64,000 nucleotides of DNA, taken from assembly GCA_023415825.1 (NCBI GenBank), contig JAEZJF010000012.1:122017-186016 (forward strand). The letters are read 5' to 3'. The translations under genes were made by a program, and so were the position numbers. The stretch comes from Bacillota bacterium (GTDB taxonomy: Bacteria > Bacillota > Clostridia > DSM-8532). This document shows, piece after piece, positions 51,615 to 59,430 of the stretch; position 1 is the first letter of the stretch; every line of letters starts with the position of its first letter. The notes under the pieces were generated by a model. That model did not search any database. It was not told the origin of the DNA and worked only from the letters and a program-made list of their open reading frames with translations.

Positions 51615-53297
51615 TTGCGTTTAACTGGCGCTGACATATTAGTTGAGTGTTTGCTGGAGCAGGAAGTTGATACCCTATTCGGATTTCCCGGAGGCGCCGT
51701 CCTCCACATCTACGATGCTTTATATAAATACCAGAATAGAATTCGCCATATCTTGACCTCTCACGAGCAGGGAGCGGCCCACGCCGCTGACGGCTATGCA
51801 AGAGCTTCCGGCAAGGTCGGCGTATGCCTGGCTACCTCTGGTCCGGGAGCTACCAATCTGGTAACGGGTATTGCTACCGCCTATATGGATTCCATCCCCA
51901 TGGTGGCTATTACCGGAAATGTGGCTTTGGGCCTTCTTGGCAAGGACAGCTTTCAGGAGGTTGACATAACAGGCATTACCATGCCCATAACCAAGCATAA
52001 CTTCATGGTAAGAGATGTCAATGACTTGGCCGATACCATGAGAAAGGCTTTTAAAATTGCACAGGAAGGTCGTCCTGGACCGGTGCTGGTGGATATCCCC
52101 AAGGACATAACGGCTCAATATGCTGAATTTGAGCCTCGAAAGAGAACTATTCCAGAGAGACTGACTGAATATATTGGTGAACGCGCTATCCAACAGGCCC
52201 TTGACCTTGTCAACAGCAGCCATAAGCCTGTGATCTATGCAGGGGGCGGCGTATCTGCCTCCGACGCATCAGGTGAGCTTTATGAACTGGTCGAAAAGCT
52301 CCAGGCGCCAGTAACCTTGAGTTTGATGGGGATGGGCGCTTTTCCGGCTACCCATGACCTCTATACCGGCATGATTGGTATGCATGGTACTAAGGCCTCA
52401 AATCTCGCTGTTACGGAGTGTGATCTTCTGATAGCAATCGGGGCCCGATTCAGCGATCGCGTCATTAGCAAGCTTGAACGCTTTGCACCTCATGCAAGGA
52501 TTCTTCATATTGATGTGGATGCGGCAGAGGTCAATAAAAATGTCCGTGTCAGCCATCATATTATAGGCGATGTAAAAGCTGTTTTAACTCGCATTAATCA
52601 AGGTATTGAATCAAGGGATCGGACCGAATGGTTAAACTATGTAAAAGATCTTAAGGACAAATACCCGCTAAGCACTGAGGGAGAAGGATTGACTCCCCAG
52701 TTTATACTTGACAAGATCTATGAAATAACCGAAGGTGACGCGCTAATTGCCACTGAGGTCGGCCAGCATCAAATCTGGACAGCCCAGTATTATAAGTTTA
52801 CAAGGCCTCGAACGCTCATAACCTCCGGTGGACTCGGCACCATGGGCTTCGGGCTGGGCGCCTCCATGGGGGCTTCCATTGCTTGTCCACATAAACGTGT
52901 CTTCAATATTGCGGGTGACGGAAGCTTCAGAATGAATCTAAACGAACTGGCAACCGCTGTGGAATACAATCTTCCGGTTATTGTGGTGATTATGAACAAC
53001 CATGCGCTGGGTATGGTGAGGCAATGGCAGAATATGTTCTACGATAAGCGGTTCTCTCAGACCACACTGGATCGGGGGACTGACTTTGTTAAATTGGCCG
53101 AGGCTTTCGGCGCTGCCGGGTTTAATCTGACCAAACGGGAAGATGTTGAACAAACGTTGAAAGAAGCCTTAAGCCTGAAACGTCCGGTGGTCATCAATTG
53201 TGAGATTGACCGGGATTTGAAGGTGTGGCCTATGGTTCCTCCGGGCGCGGCCCTGGAAGACGTGATGGTTGGCGAATCCGATATGATTAATAATTGA
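51615..53297 (+). CDS. ilvB: Acetolactate synthase large subunit (second copy)
   Basis: A second full-length catalytic subunit ends the operon. It has FGFPGGAVLHIYDALYK, catalytic Glu in SHEQGAAHAADGYARA, TSGPGATNLVTGIATAYMDS, IGARFSDRVISKLERF, and the ThDP-binding GDGSFRMNLNELATAVEYNL to MNN. This sequence is close to the standard biosynthetic IlvB. The start is TTG 51615 after AAGGAGGTG. 560 residues. No second small subunit gene accompanies it, so it may share IlvN from 42347. A terminator follows. Confidence 0.95.
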   Translation: MRLTGADILVECLLEQEVDTLFGFPGGAVLHIYDALYKYQNRIRHILTSHEQGAAHAADGYARASGKVGVCLATSGPGATNLVTGIATAYMDSIPMVAITGNVALGLLGKDSFQEVDITGITMPITKHNFMVRDVNDLADTMRKAFKIAQEGRPGPVLVDIPKDITAQYAEFEPRKRTIPERLTEYIGERAIQQALDLVNSSHKPVIYAGGGVSASDASGELYELVEKLQAPVTLSLMGMGAFPATHDLYTGMIGMHGTKASNLAVTECDLLIAIGARFSDRVISKLERFAPHARILHIDVDAAEVNKNVRVSHHIIGDVKAVLTRINQGIESRDRTEWLNYVKDLKDKYPLSTEGEGLTPQFILDKIYEITEGDALIATEVGQHQIWTAQYYKFTRPRTLITSGGLGTMGFGLGASMGASIACPHKRVFNIAGDGSFRMNLNELATAVEYNLPVIVVIMNNHALGMVRQWQNMFYDKRFSQTTLDRGTDFVKLAEAFGAAGFNLTKREDVEQTLKEALSLKRPVVINCEIDRDLKVWPMVPPGAALEDVMVGESDMINN

Positions 53298-53319
53298 TAG
53301 AAGAAAAGATGAATTTAGG

Positions 53320-53356
53320 ATGCGGGATACGGTTGTATCCCGCAAAATCATTTTAT
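53320..53356 (+). terminator. Terminator of the ilv-leu operon
   Basis: GCGGGATAC and GTATCCCGC form a 9-bp stem with a GGTT loop at 53322-53343, followed by AAAATCATTTTATT. It lies about 25 bases after the last stop codon. Confidence 0.8.
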
Positions 53357-53471
53357 TGTGAATACAACAAGGTTAGATTAAAGCAAAACCATGTTAAAAT
53401 TTAACTACTTAATAAATTAAACCTGTGATATATTTGACGTACTATTGAAGTGTTGAGGAGTGTTAGCTGCT

Positions 53472-54167
53472 ATGAATAATCAGGGGAGAGATGAGAAAAT
53501 CATAAAAATACTTATCGCTGAGGATTCAGATATTATTAGGGAGCACATTTCGGCAGTTTTGTCATTTGAAAAAAATTTTAACGTGATAGGACAAGTAAGC
53601 AATGGTAAGAAGGCAGTCGAATTCACTAAGAAGCATCAGCCTGATGTTATTCTAATGGATATAGAAATGGATGAAAAAAGTGACGGTATAACGGCTGTAT
53701 CTGATATTTTAACACTATATCCCCGAATAAAGATAATCATGCTTACTGTTCAAGAGGATGAAGACAGCATTCTATCTGCCTATGAAGCCGGAGCAAGTGA
53801 TTATATATTAAAAGGAGTGTCAGCCAAAGAAATAATAGATGCAGTTGAAGCCGCTTATAATAATTGCTCTCCAATAAGGCCGGCAATTGCCAGCAAAGTA
53901 AGAAAACAGTTAAAGAACATTAAAAATATCAAGCAAAACTTATATGATATTATCAACATTGTTACACAATTAACACCGTCTGAGATTTCAATTCTGAAGC
54001 TTGTTTTGGAAGGTAAAAAGCAAATTGATATAGCAAAGGAAAAACAGATTGAATTAAGTACAGTGAAAACACATATTCAGCATCTGCTGAAAAAATTCAA
54101 AGTGGATAGAACTTCTGATATGATTCAGATGCTTAAAGATAATGATATCGAGAGAGCATTAAAATAG
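53472..54167 (+). CDS. NarL/LuxR-family response regulator
   Basis: The 231-residue protein has a receiver domain (IKILIAEDSDIIREHI, phospho-acceptor Asp63 in VILMDIEMDE, LTVQEDEDSI, YILKGVSAKE) and a C-terminal LuxR-type helix-turn-helix (LTPSEISILKLVLEGKKQID, STVKTHIQHLLKKF). I place the start at ATG 53472 behind GAGGAG; GTG 53460 overlaps that site. It ends six bases before the stop codon of a convergent histidine kinase. It probably controls the adjacent ABC and secreted-enzyme genes. Confidence 0.9.
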   Translation: MNNQGRDEKIIKILIAEDSDIIREHISAVLSFEKNFNVIGQVSNGKKAVEFTKKHQPDVILMDIEMDEKSDGITAVSDILTLYPRIKIIMLTVQEDEDSILSAYEAGASDYILKGVSAKEIIDAVEAAYNNCSPIRPAIASKVRKQLKNIKNIKQNLYDIINIVTQLTPSEISILKLVLEGKKQIDIAKEKQIELSTVKTHIQHLLKKFKVDRTSDMIQMLKDNDIERALK

Positions 54168-54173
54168 AAACAA

Positions 54174-55712
54174 TTAATTAAAGATTACAGGCAAAAGAAT
54201 ACTGAACTTTGCCCCTTTACCAGTTTTACTATCTACCAGAAGCAATCCTCTATGAGCTTTAATGGTCTTATAGCAATAAGTCAAGCCGATTCCCCAATTT
54301 TTAGTGATAGGTTTGGTGCTAAAAAAAGGCATGAAAATTTTTCTGATGTTCTTTGATGAAATACCAGGTCCATTATCGCTGACTGTAATGATATTCCATC
54401 CACGCTCAGTATAAAGATTTATATTTATTGTTCCTTCATTCATACCTATAGCTTCAATGGCATTATTGATTATATTTATGATGACTTCGGACAGATGATA
54501 TTCATCGGCAAGGCATTCCAGGTTCTTCTCGGGTAAGTCGATATTGATATTTATATTTGTATCAAATGGCTTTATTTTTGTAACAGCATAAGTTATCATA
54601 TCATTAATGATTACAGTAGAAAAACAAAAACTGATTTCCTTGTTTTTATAATTCATTTCATCCAGTTTATGCTTCAATTCATCAGCAATTTGCTCAATAT
54701 TATTTAACTGATTTTTTATAGAAATCAGATCATCCTGATTTTTTGCGTTTTTTATCAGTATATTGATTTCGATAAGCCTATTCTTAACCATATGAGAGAT
54801 GGTTGAAGTCAGTTGTTCGATTTTCATGCTTGTGTTTACTTTCATGTCCTGCTTCATATTCGCAAATTTAAGGATGTTGTATTTATAAAGGGCAAAGATA
54901 GATGTTCCAAAAGAAAATAGTGAAATAACAGGATAAATGTAGTAAACGAGTATAGAAGGGAAAATCTTCAGTGCAATATATGTTTCATAGGAATAATTAT
55001 TAACATCTTCCGGTAATCTTCCTCTTAGAATTACTATGGTTTCGGGTGCCCAGTAGAATATAGAAACATATAGCAATAATAGAGTGATTAGGCTTATATT
55101 GATTGCTAAAGCCTTATGCTTTATGTAGGTTGTATTTATTTTTAGATACATACGAATCAGCAGAACGATTGAAACCAAAATATATGCAATAAACCATATG
55201 CGATTAAATATACCGACATATTTTAAAAGCTTAAAAAAAGCGGTAGACATATTAATATTGAAGTTGTTGGTATTGGCCAGATAATATAATTCATTTTGAA
55301 TGAAAGGATCGTAAAACAAAATCATTTGAATGGGGAAAAAAGCTAAAATAATATATATGAGTTTTGAATTTGATTTGGGTTTTGAATCCCTGTAAAAGGC
55401 CCTTGTATAAGATATTGAAAAGCATATTACTGAATAATAGAACAAACCGATTCCTATATTCAGTATTCTGCTGACAGTGTGCGATGAGATGCCTAAAGAA
55501 TAAATAAACAACCATAAATGCTTATTAATATCAAATAGGATATTTCTAAGATAATAATAATCCCAAAAATAAACAGAGTATAGAATAAACCCTGTTATAG
55601 ATATGCAGAATCCAAGCAGTACACCTGTTAACCACAAGGAAAATACACTCTTGCTGTTTTTTATTATCAGAAAAAATGTAAAAATTAAAATAATCAGAAA
55701 AGTATAAATCAT
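54174..55712 (-). CDS. Membrane sensor histidine kinase
   Basis: The 512-residue protein has about eight hydrophobic segments in its first 290 residues, with no large extracellular domain, then a kinase core. The probable phospho-acceptor is in STISHMVKNRLIEINILI, followed by a coiled coil (KNAKNQDDLISIKNQLNN). The HATPase domain has NIINNAIEAIG (N box), VSDNGPGIS (G1) and KNWGIGLTYCYKTIKAHRG (G2). The gene is AT-rich compared with its neighbours. It is tail-to-tail with the response regulator gene, its likely partner. The signal is unknown. Confidence 0.88.
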   Translation of the reverse strand: MIYTFLIILIFTFFLIIKNSKSVFSLWLTGVLLGFCISITGFILYSVYFWDYYYLRNILFDINKHLWLFIYSLGISSHTVSRILNIGIGLFYYSVICFSISYTRAFYRDSKPKSNSKLIYIILAFFPIQMILFYDPFIQNELYYLANTNNFNINMSTAFFKLLKYVGIFNRIWFIAYILVSIVLLIRMYLKINTTYIKHKALAINISLITLLLLYVSIFYWAPETIVILRGRLPEDVNNYSYETYIALKIFPSILVYYIYPVISLFSFGTSIFALYKYNILKFANMKQDMKVNTSMKIEQLTSTISHMVKNRLIEINILIKNAKNQDDLISIKNQLNNIEQIADELKHKLDEMNYKNKEISFCFSTVIINDMITYAVTKIKPFDTNININIDLPEKNLECLADEYHLSEVIINIINNAIEAIGMNEGTININLYTERGWNIITVSDNGPGISSKNIRKIFMPFFSTKPITKNWGIGLTYCYKTIKAHRGLLLVDSKTGKGAKFSILLPVIFN

Positions 55713-56075
55713 ATAAGCTTCTCCACCGTGTCCGTATTACAACAACTCATATTTCAAGAGCTTCGACTATAAATGTTTGCCATACTATGTATAAAAGAAC
55801 TTATTGATAAGAACTAAGAATGTTCCAAATTATAAATAACATAACATTGAATGATATGTCAATTGTAACGCATTTTCTCATACTTTTAAAATTCAAAAGG
55901 CAAAAAGGGACTAGAATAGTTCATTCTTACGAAATCTAAATATAGCATTTATAATGGAAGTATCAGATTAAAGGCTTTTAGCCGATCGAAAATATCAAGT
56001 TGTTATGTAATGTATGCATGCATTATTTATTATCTTACCTGAAAATAATTAAACATAAAATTGGAGGAAATCTTT
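55713..56075. promoter_or_regulatory. Divergent intergenic region between kinase and ABC operon
   Basis: This AT-rich 363-bp stretch must hold promoters in both directions. A plus-strand TATAAT lies near 55951 with a weak -35. Short symmetric elements are CTTATTGATAAG near 55799, with flanking direct AGAACT repeats, and AATGTATGCATGCATT near 56010. Any could be the response-regulator site; none is proven. Confidence 0.4.
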
Positions 56076-57497
56076 ATGAATCTAAGGAAAAAGCTTGTTG
56101 GTTCACTGCTTTGTATGGTTCTTGCAACCTCGCTTGGTCTTTCAGCCTGTGGCACAAAGCCTGCAAATGGAGGGATTAATACAACCACCCCCGCAGTTTC
56201 TTCTCCTTCCAATTCTGAAACCCAGCCCGGTTCCGAACCTGCGAAGGATACGGGAAAAGGAAAAACACTCGAAATATCCTGGTTTGAAGGCGGAACAGGC
56301 AGAGAGTATATAGAAAGCGCAATTGATTTATATCAGTCAATGTATCCTGATCTGAAGATTGTGGCTGATATAGGACCCAAAAACCATGAACAATTAAGGC
56401 CAAGATTTGTTGCGGGTAATCCTCCAGACGTCGTTTTTGGCAATGCAAGCTTCCTTGATTATTTTGCATTGATTGCCGATGACCAATTGATGTCAGTAAA
56501 TGATTTGCTTGAATCCCCGGCGCCGGACGATGAAAGTAAAAAGTTGAAGGATATTTTTGTTCCCGGAACCTTGGACAGGGGTTCAAAAGATGGTCAGACC
56601 TATGTATTGCCTGGCTTTGTTCACTACTATGGTCTATGGTATGACGAAAATACCTTCAGCAATAATGGCTGGAATGTTCCTGATAACTATGAAGAATGGC
56701 TTGAGGTGTCGGAACAAATCAAGCAAAGCGGTAAAATGTCGCCGTTTATATACCAGGGAATGTATCCCTACTACTTATTAAGAACAGTTTTCTTCCCGTC
56801 AGTAGTTCAATATGGCGGTAAGGAAGCATTTGACAAAATTGACGGCTTGGAACCTGGTGCATGGAAACAAGAGGCTGTTTTAAATGCGGCAAGGGATATA
56901 AAAGCATATTGCGACAAATATTTATTGGATGGAACATTGGCACTCAATCACACCCAGGCTCAGATGGAACTCATCAATGGCAGAGCCGCAATGATAACAT
57001 GCGGAACATTTTTGGAAAGCGAAATGGAAGGAAACTGGCCTGATAATTTCAAGCTGAAGTATATGTTCCCTCCGGTTAATAAGGCCGGCAAAAATGATAA
57101 ATATATTTGGGCCAGCAGTGAATTCAGGGCAGTATCCAAGAATGCGCAAAACCCAGAAATGGCTAAAGAATTCCTGAAAAATATGTATAGGAGCGATATG
57201 AGGAAAATTGCTGCAAAAGCGGGTGGCGTTTATCCTATTGTTGGTGGTGTCAAGGGGTTTGAAGATGTGTTACCGGATTCTGTTGTATATGCAAACAGCA
57301 TAATAGGTAAAGAGGGTGCTCAGGTCATATTCGGCGGATATGAAAAATGGTATAAGACATTATATAAAAAAGCTCAGGATAGCTTAACTGCACTTATATC
57401 AGGAAAGTATACCGTAGAGCAGTTCGCAGATGAAATTGAAAAAGAGGCTGAACGTATTCGCCAGGATAGTACAATTGTCAAATACAAAGTGAAATAA
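56076..57497 (+). CDS. Sugar-binding lipoprotein of second CUT1 ABC transporter
   Basis: The 473-residue solute-binding protein starts MNLRKKLVGSLLCMVLATSL with a lipobox Cys in LSACGTK, then a Thr/Ser/Pro linker. The mature part has LEISWFEGGTGREYIESAID, NPPDVVFGNASFLDYFALIA and YVLPGFVHYYGLWYDENTF, typical of family 1 binding proteins. GGAGG lies eight bases before ATG 56076; an upstream in-frame start covers that site. A strong hairpin separates it from the two permease genes. Ligand unknown; the downstream secreted enzyme suggests a product of polysaccharide breakdown. Confidence 0.92.
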   Translation: MNLRKKLVGSLLCMVLATSLGLSACGTKPANGGINTTTPAVSSPSNSETQPGSEPAKDTGKGKTLEISWFEGGTGREYIESAIDLYQSMYPDLKIVADIGPKNHEQLRPRFVAGNPPDVVFGNASFLDYFALIADDQLMSVNDLLESPAPDDESKKLKDIFVPGTLDRGSKDGQTYVLPGFVHYYGLWYDENTFSNNGWNVPDNYEEWLEVSEQIKQSGKMSPFIYQGMYPYYLLRTVFFPSVVQYGGKEAFDKIDGLEPGAWKQEAVLNAARDIKAYCDKYLLDGTLALNHTQAQMELINGRAAMITCGTFLESEMEGNWPDNFKLKYMFPPVNKAGKNDKYIWASSEFRAVSKNAQNPEMAKEFLKNMYRSDMRKIAAKAGGVYPIVGGVKGFEDVLPDSVVYANSIIGKEGAQVIFGGYEKWYKTLYKKAQDSLTALISGKYTVEQFADEIEKEAERIRQDSTIVKYKVK

Positions 57498-57522
57498 AGT
57501 TTTAAAAAGGGTTTACCAGAAA

Positions 57523-57561
57523 AAAGAGGCGCATACCGTTTATGTTGTCATGCGCCTCTTT
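57523..57561 (+). terminator. Intercistronic hairpin between binding protein and permeases
   Basis: AAAGAGGCGCAT and ATGCGCCTCTTT form a perfect 12-bp stem with a 15-base loop, followed by TAATTTT. It lies about 26 bases after the binding-protein stop codon. Such partial terminators usually keep the binding protein in excess over the membrane subunits. Confidence 0.8.
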
Positions 57562-57588
57562 AATTTTAAGGACTAGGTGACAAATTTT

Positions 57589-58476
57589 ATGGATAAAAAA
57601 AAGCGTAATATATTCATTGCAATATTCACCATTCCAACATTTTTGTTTTATATGATATTTTTCGGTTATCCTATTATTCAAGCATTTTACATTAGTTTTT
57701 TTCAATGGACTGGTCTTTCAAGCAAAAAAACCTTTGTTGGCATGGATAACTTTATACGTCTTTTTAAAGATGAGGTCGTATGGAAAGCCTTGCACAATAA
57801 TTTGACCATGTTGATCATTGGAAGTTTGCTTACATTCATAGTGGCTATGTTTTTGGCCACTGTTATTGTGAGAAAGAACTATAAAGAAAGTAAATTCTAC
57901 CGTATTGTATACCTATTTCCGAATGTGCTGTCCGTTGTCGTCATATCAATTATCTGGTCATTTATTTATAGCCCTACAATGGGTATTTTCAATAATTTGC
58001 TGAAGATTATTGGAATGGAAGGGTTGACCAGAGTTTGGTTGGGCGATGAAAAAACTGTTTTGGGTGCATTGATCGTAACACAAGTATGGACTTATTCCGG
58101 CTTTTTCATGGTATTGTATATGTCAGCGATGAAAAACATACCCAAAGCCCTTTATGAGTCAGCTCAACTGGACGGAGCATCAGAGTTAAGGCAATATATT
58201 AGCATTACAATTCCCATGATGTGGGAGATAATAAGGACTTCATTGGTATTTTTCGTAGCAAGATTTTTTAAAACAACATTTCCCCTTGTGTATGTAATGA
58301 CAAAAGGTGGCCCTAACAGAGCTTCAGAAATACTTTCTACATATATGTATGAGCAGGCGTTTGATTTCAGCAATTTCGGGTATGCAACAGCAATCGGTCT
58401 GTTATTATTCGGAGTAATGACTTTAATAAGCTCCATACTTCAAAGAATAACCAGAAGAGAAGTTCTCGAGTATTAA
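57589..58476 (+). CDS. Carbohydrate ABC transporter permease, CUT1 family (MalF/UgpA type)
   Basis: The product has six predicted spans and begins DKKKRNIFIAIFTIPTFLFY after Met. The ATPase-contact loop is ALYESAQLDGASELRQYISI. ATG 57589 follows AGGTGA; GTG 57577 is an alternative start four codons earlier. It is followed 55 bases later by its partner permease. As in the first CUT1 operon of the window, no ATPase gene is present. Confidence 0.92.
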   Translation: MDKKKRNIFIAIFTIPTFLFYMIFFGYPIIQAFYISFFQWTGLSSKKTFVGMDNFIRLFKDEVVWKALHNNLTMLIIGSLLTFIVAMFLATVIVRKNYKESKFYRIVYLFPNVLSVVVISIIWSFIYSPTMGIFNNLLKIIGMEGLTRVWLGDEKTVLGALIVTQVWTYSGFFMVLYMSAMKNIPKALYESAQLDGASELRQYISITIPMMWEIIRTSLVFFVARFFKTTFPLVYVMTKGGPNRASEILSTYMYEQAFDFSNFGYATAIGLLLFGVMTLISSILQRITRREVLEY

Positions 58477-58531
58477 GCCCCAATCTTATAAATTCAGATA
58501 TAGAAAAACAATATAAGGAGAAACAAATATC

Positions 58532-59365
58532 ATGCGGAAAATAAAGTTGAATGATATTGTTATTCGCATAATTCTCTTGGCGTACTCAATTATAGTTGTC
58601 TATCCTGTTTTATGGACAGCATTGACATCGTTAAAAACGAATAAAGAATTTTACAAAAGCCCATGGATCTTGCCTGCAAAGCCTCAGTGGTCCAATTATG
58701 CCAGGGCATGGGTTCAGGTTGACGTATCAGTTTATTTTAAAAACAGTATTTATGTTACATTGTTATGCATTATTATAACCGCTTTGATGGCAGCTACCAC
58801 CGGTTATGTTCTCTCGAGGTTTGCTTTCAGGTTTAATAAGGTTATGAACTTCGCCTATGTTTCAGGTGTCATGGTTCCTAGTGTTTTAACCATCATTCCA
58901 ACGTTTTTTCTGCTGCAAAACCTAAATGTGTACAATACACTAATAGGCCTGTCATTTGTTTATATAGCGGGTACCTTGCCGTTTTCGATAACCGTTATGA
59001 TGGGCTTCTTTAAAACGATTCAGCGCGAGATGGAAGAGGCCGCGTTAATGGATGGATGCGGATATTTCAGGACATTCTGGAGTATCATGCTTCCTTTGGC
59101 AAAGCCGGGAATCATAACAATTAGCATTTTCAATTTCTTGTATTATTGGAATGAGTTTATTTCAGCTTTGACCTTGATTACTGATAAGAAAAAGATGACG
59201 CTTCCTGTAGGCATGCAGATACTAATGTCTGTTGCAGAATATCGAACAGACTGGGGGGCTTTATTCGCCGGATTAATGATCGTAATGATCCCAACTGTTG
59301 TTTTTTATATCATATTCGAAAATCAAATAACAGAGGGTTTGTCGGCTGGGGCAGTCAAGGGATGA
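58532..59365 (+). CDS. Carbohydrate ABC transporter permease, CUT1 family (MalG/UgpE type)
   Basis: The 277-residue product has six predicted spans, ALTSLKTNKEFYKSPWILPA after the first span, the EAA loop EMEEAALMDGCGYFRTFWSI and the ending EGLSAGAVKG, all typical of MalG-type subunits. AAGGAG lies ahead of the ATG. It forms the channel with the preceding permease. Confidence 0.92.
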   Translation: MRKIKLNDIVIRIILLAYSIIVVYPVLWTALTSLKTNKEFYKSPWILPAKPQWSNYARAWVQVDVSVYFKNSIYVTLLCIIITALMAATTGYVLSRFAFRFNKVMNFAYVSGVMVPSVLTIIPTFFLLQNLNVYNTLIGLSFVYIAGTLPFSITVMMGFFKTIQREMEEAALMDGCGYFRTFWSIMLPLAKPGIITISIFNFLYYWNEFISALTLITDKKKMTLPVGMQILMSVAEYRTDWGALFAGLMIVMIPTVVFYIIFENQITEGLSAGAVKG

Positions 59366-59430
59366 CTCTTGATTGACTCTTGCCTGCTGAATATAAAAGC
59401 ATATGATTAATGAAATGGAGGAATGTTATT

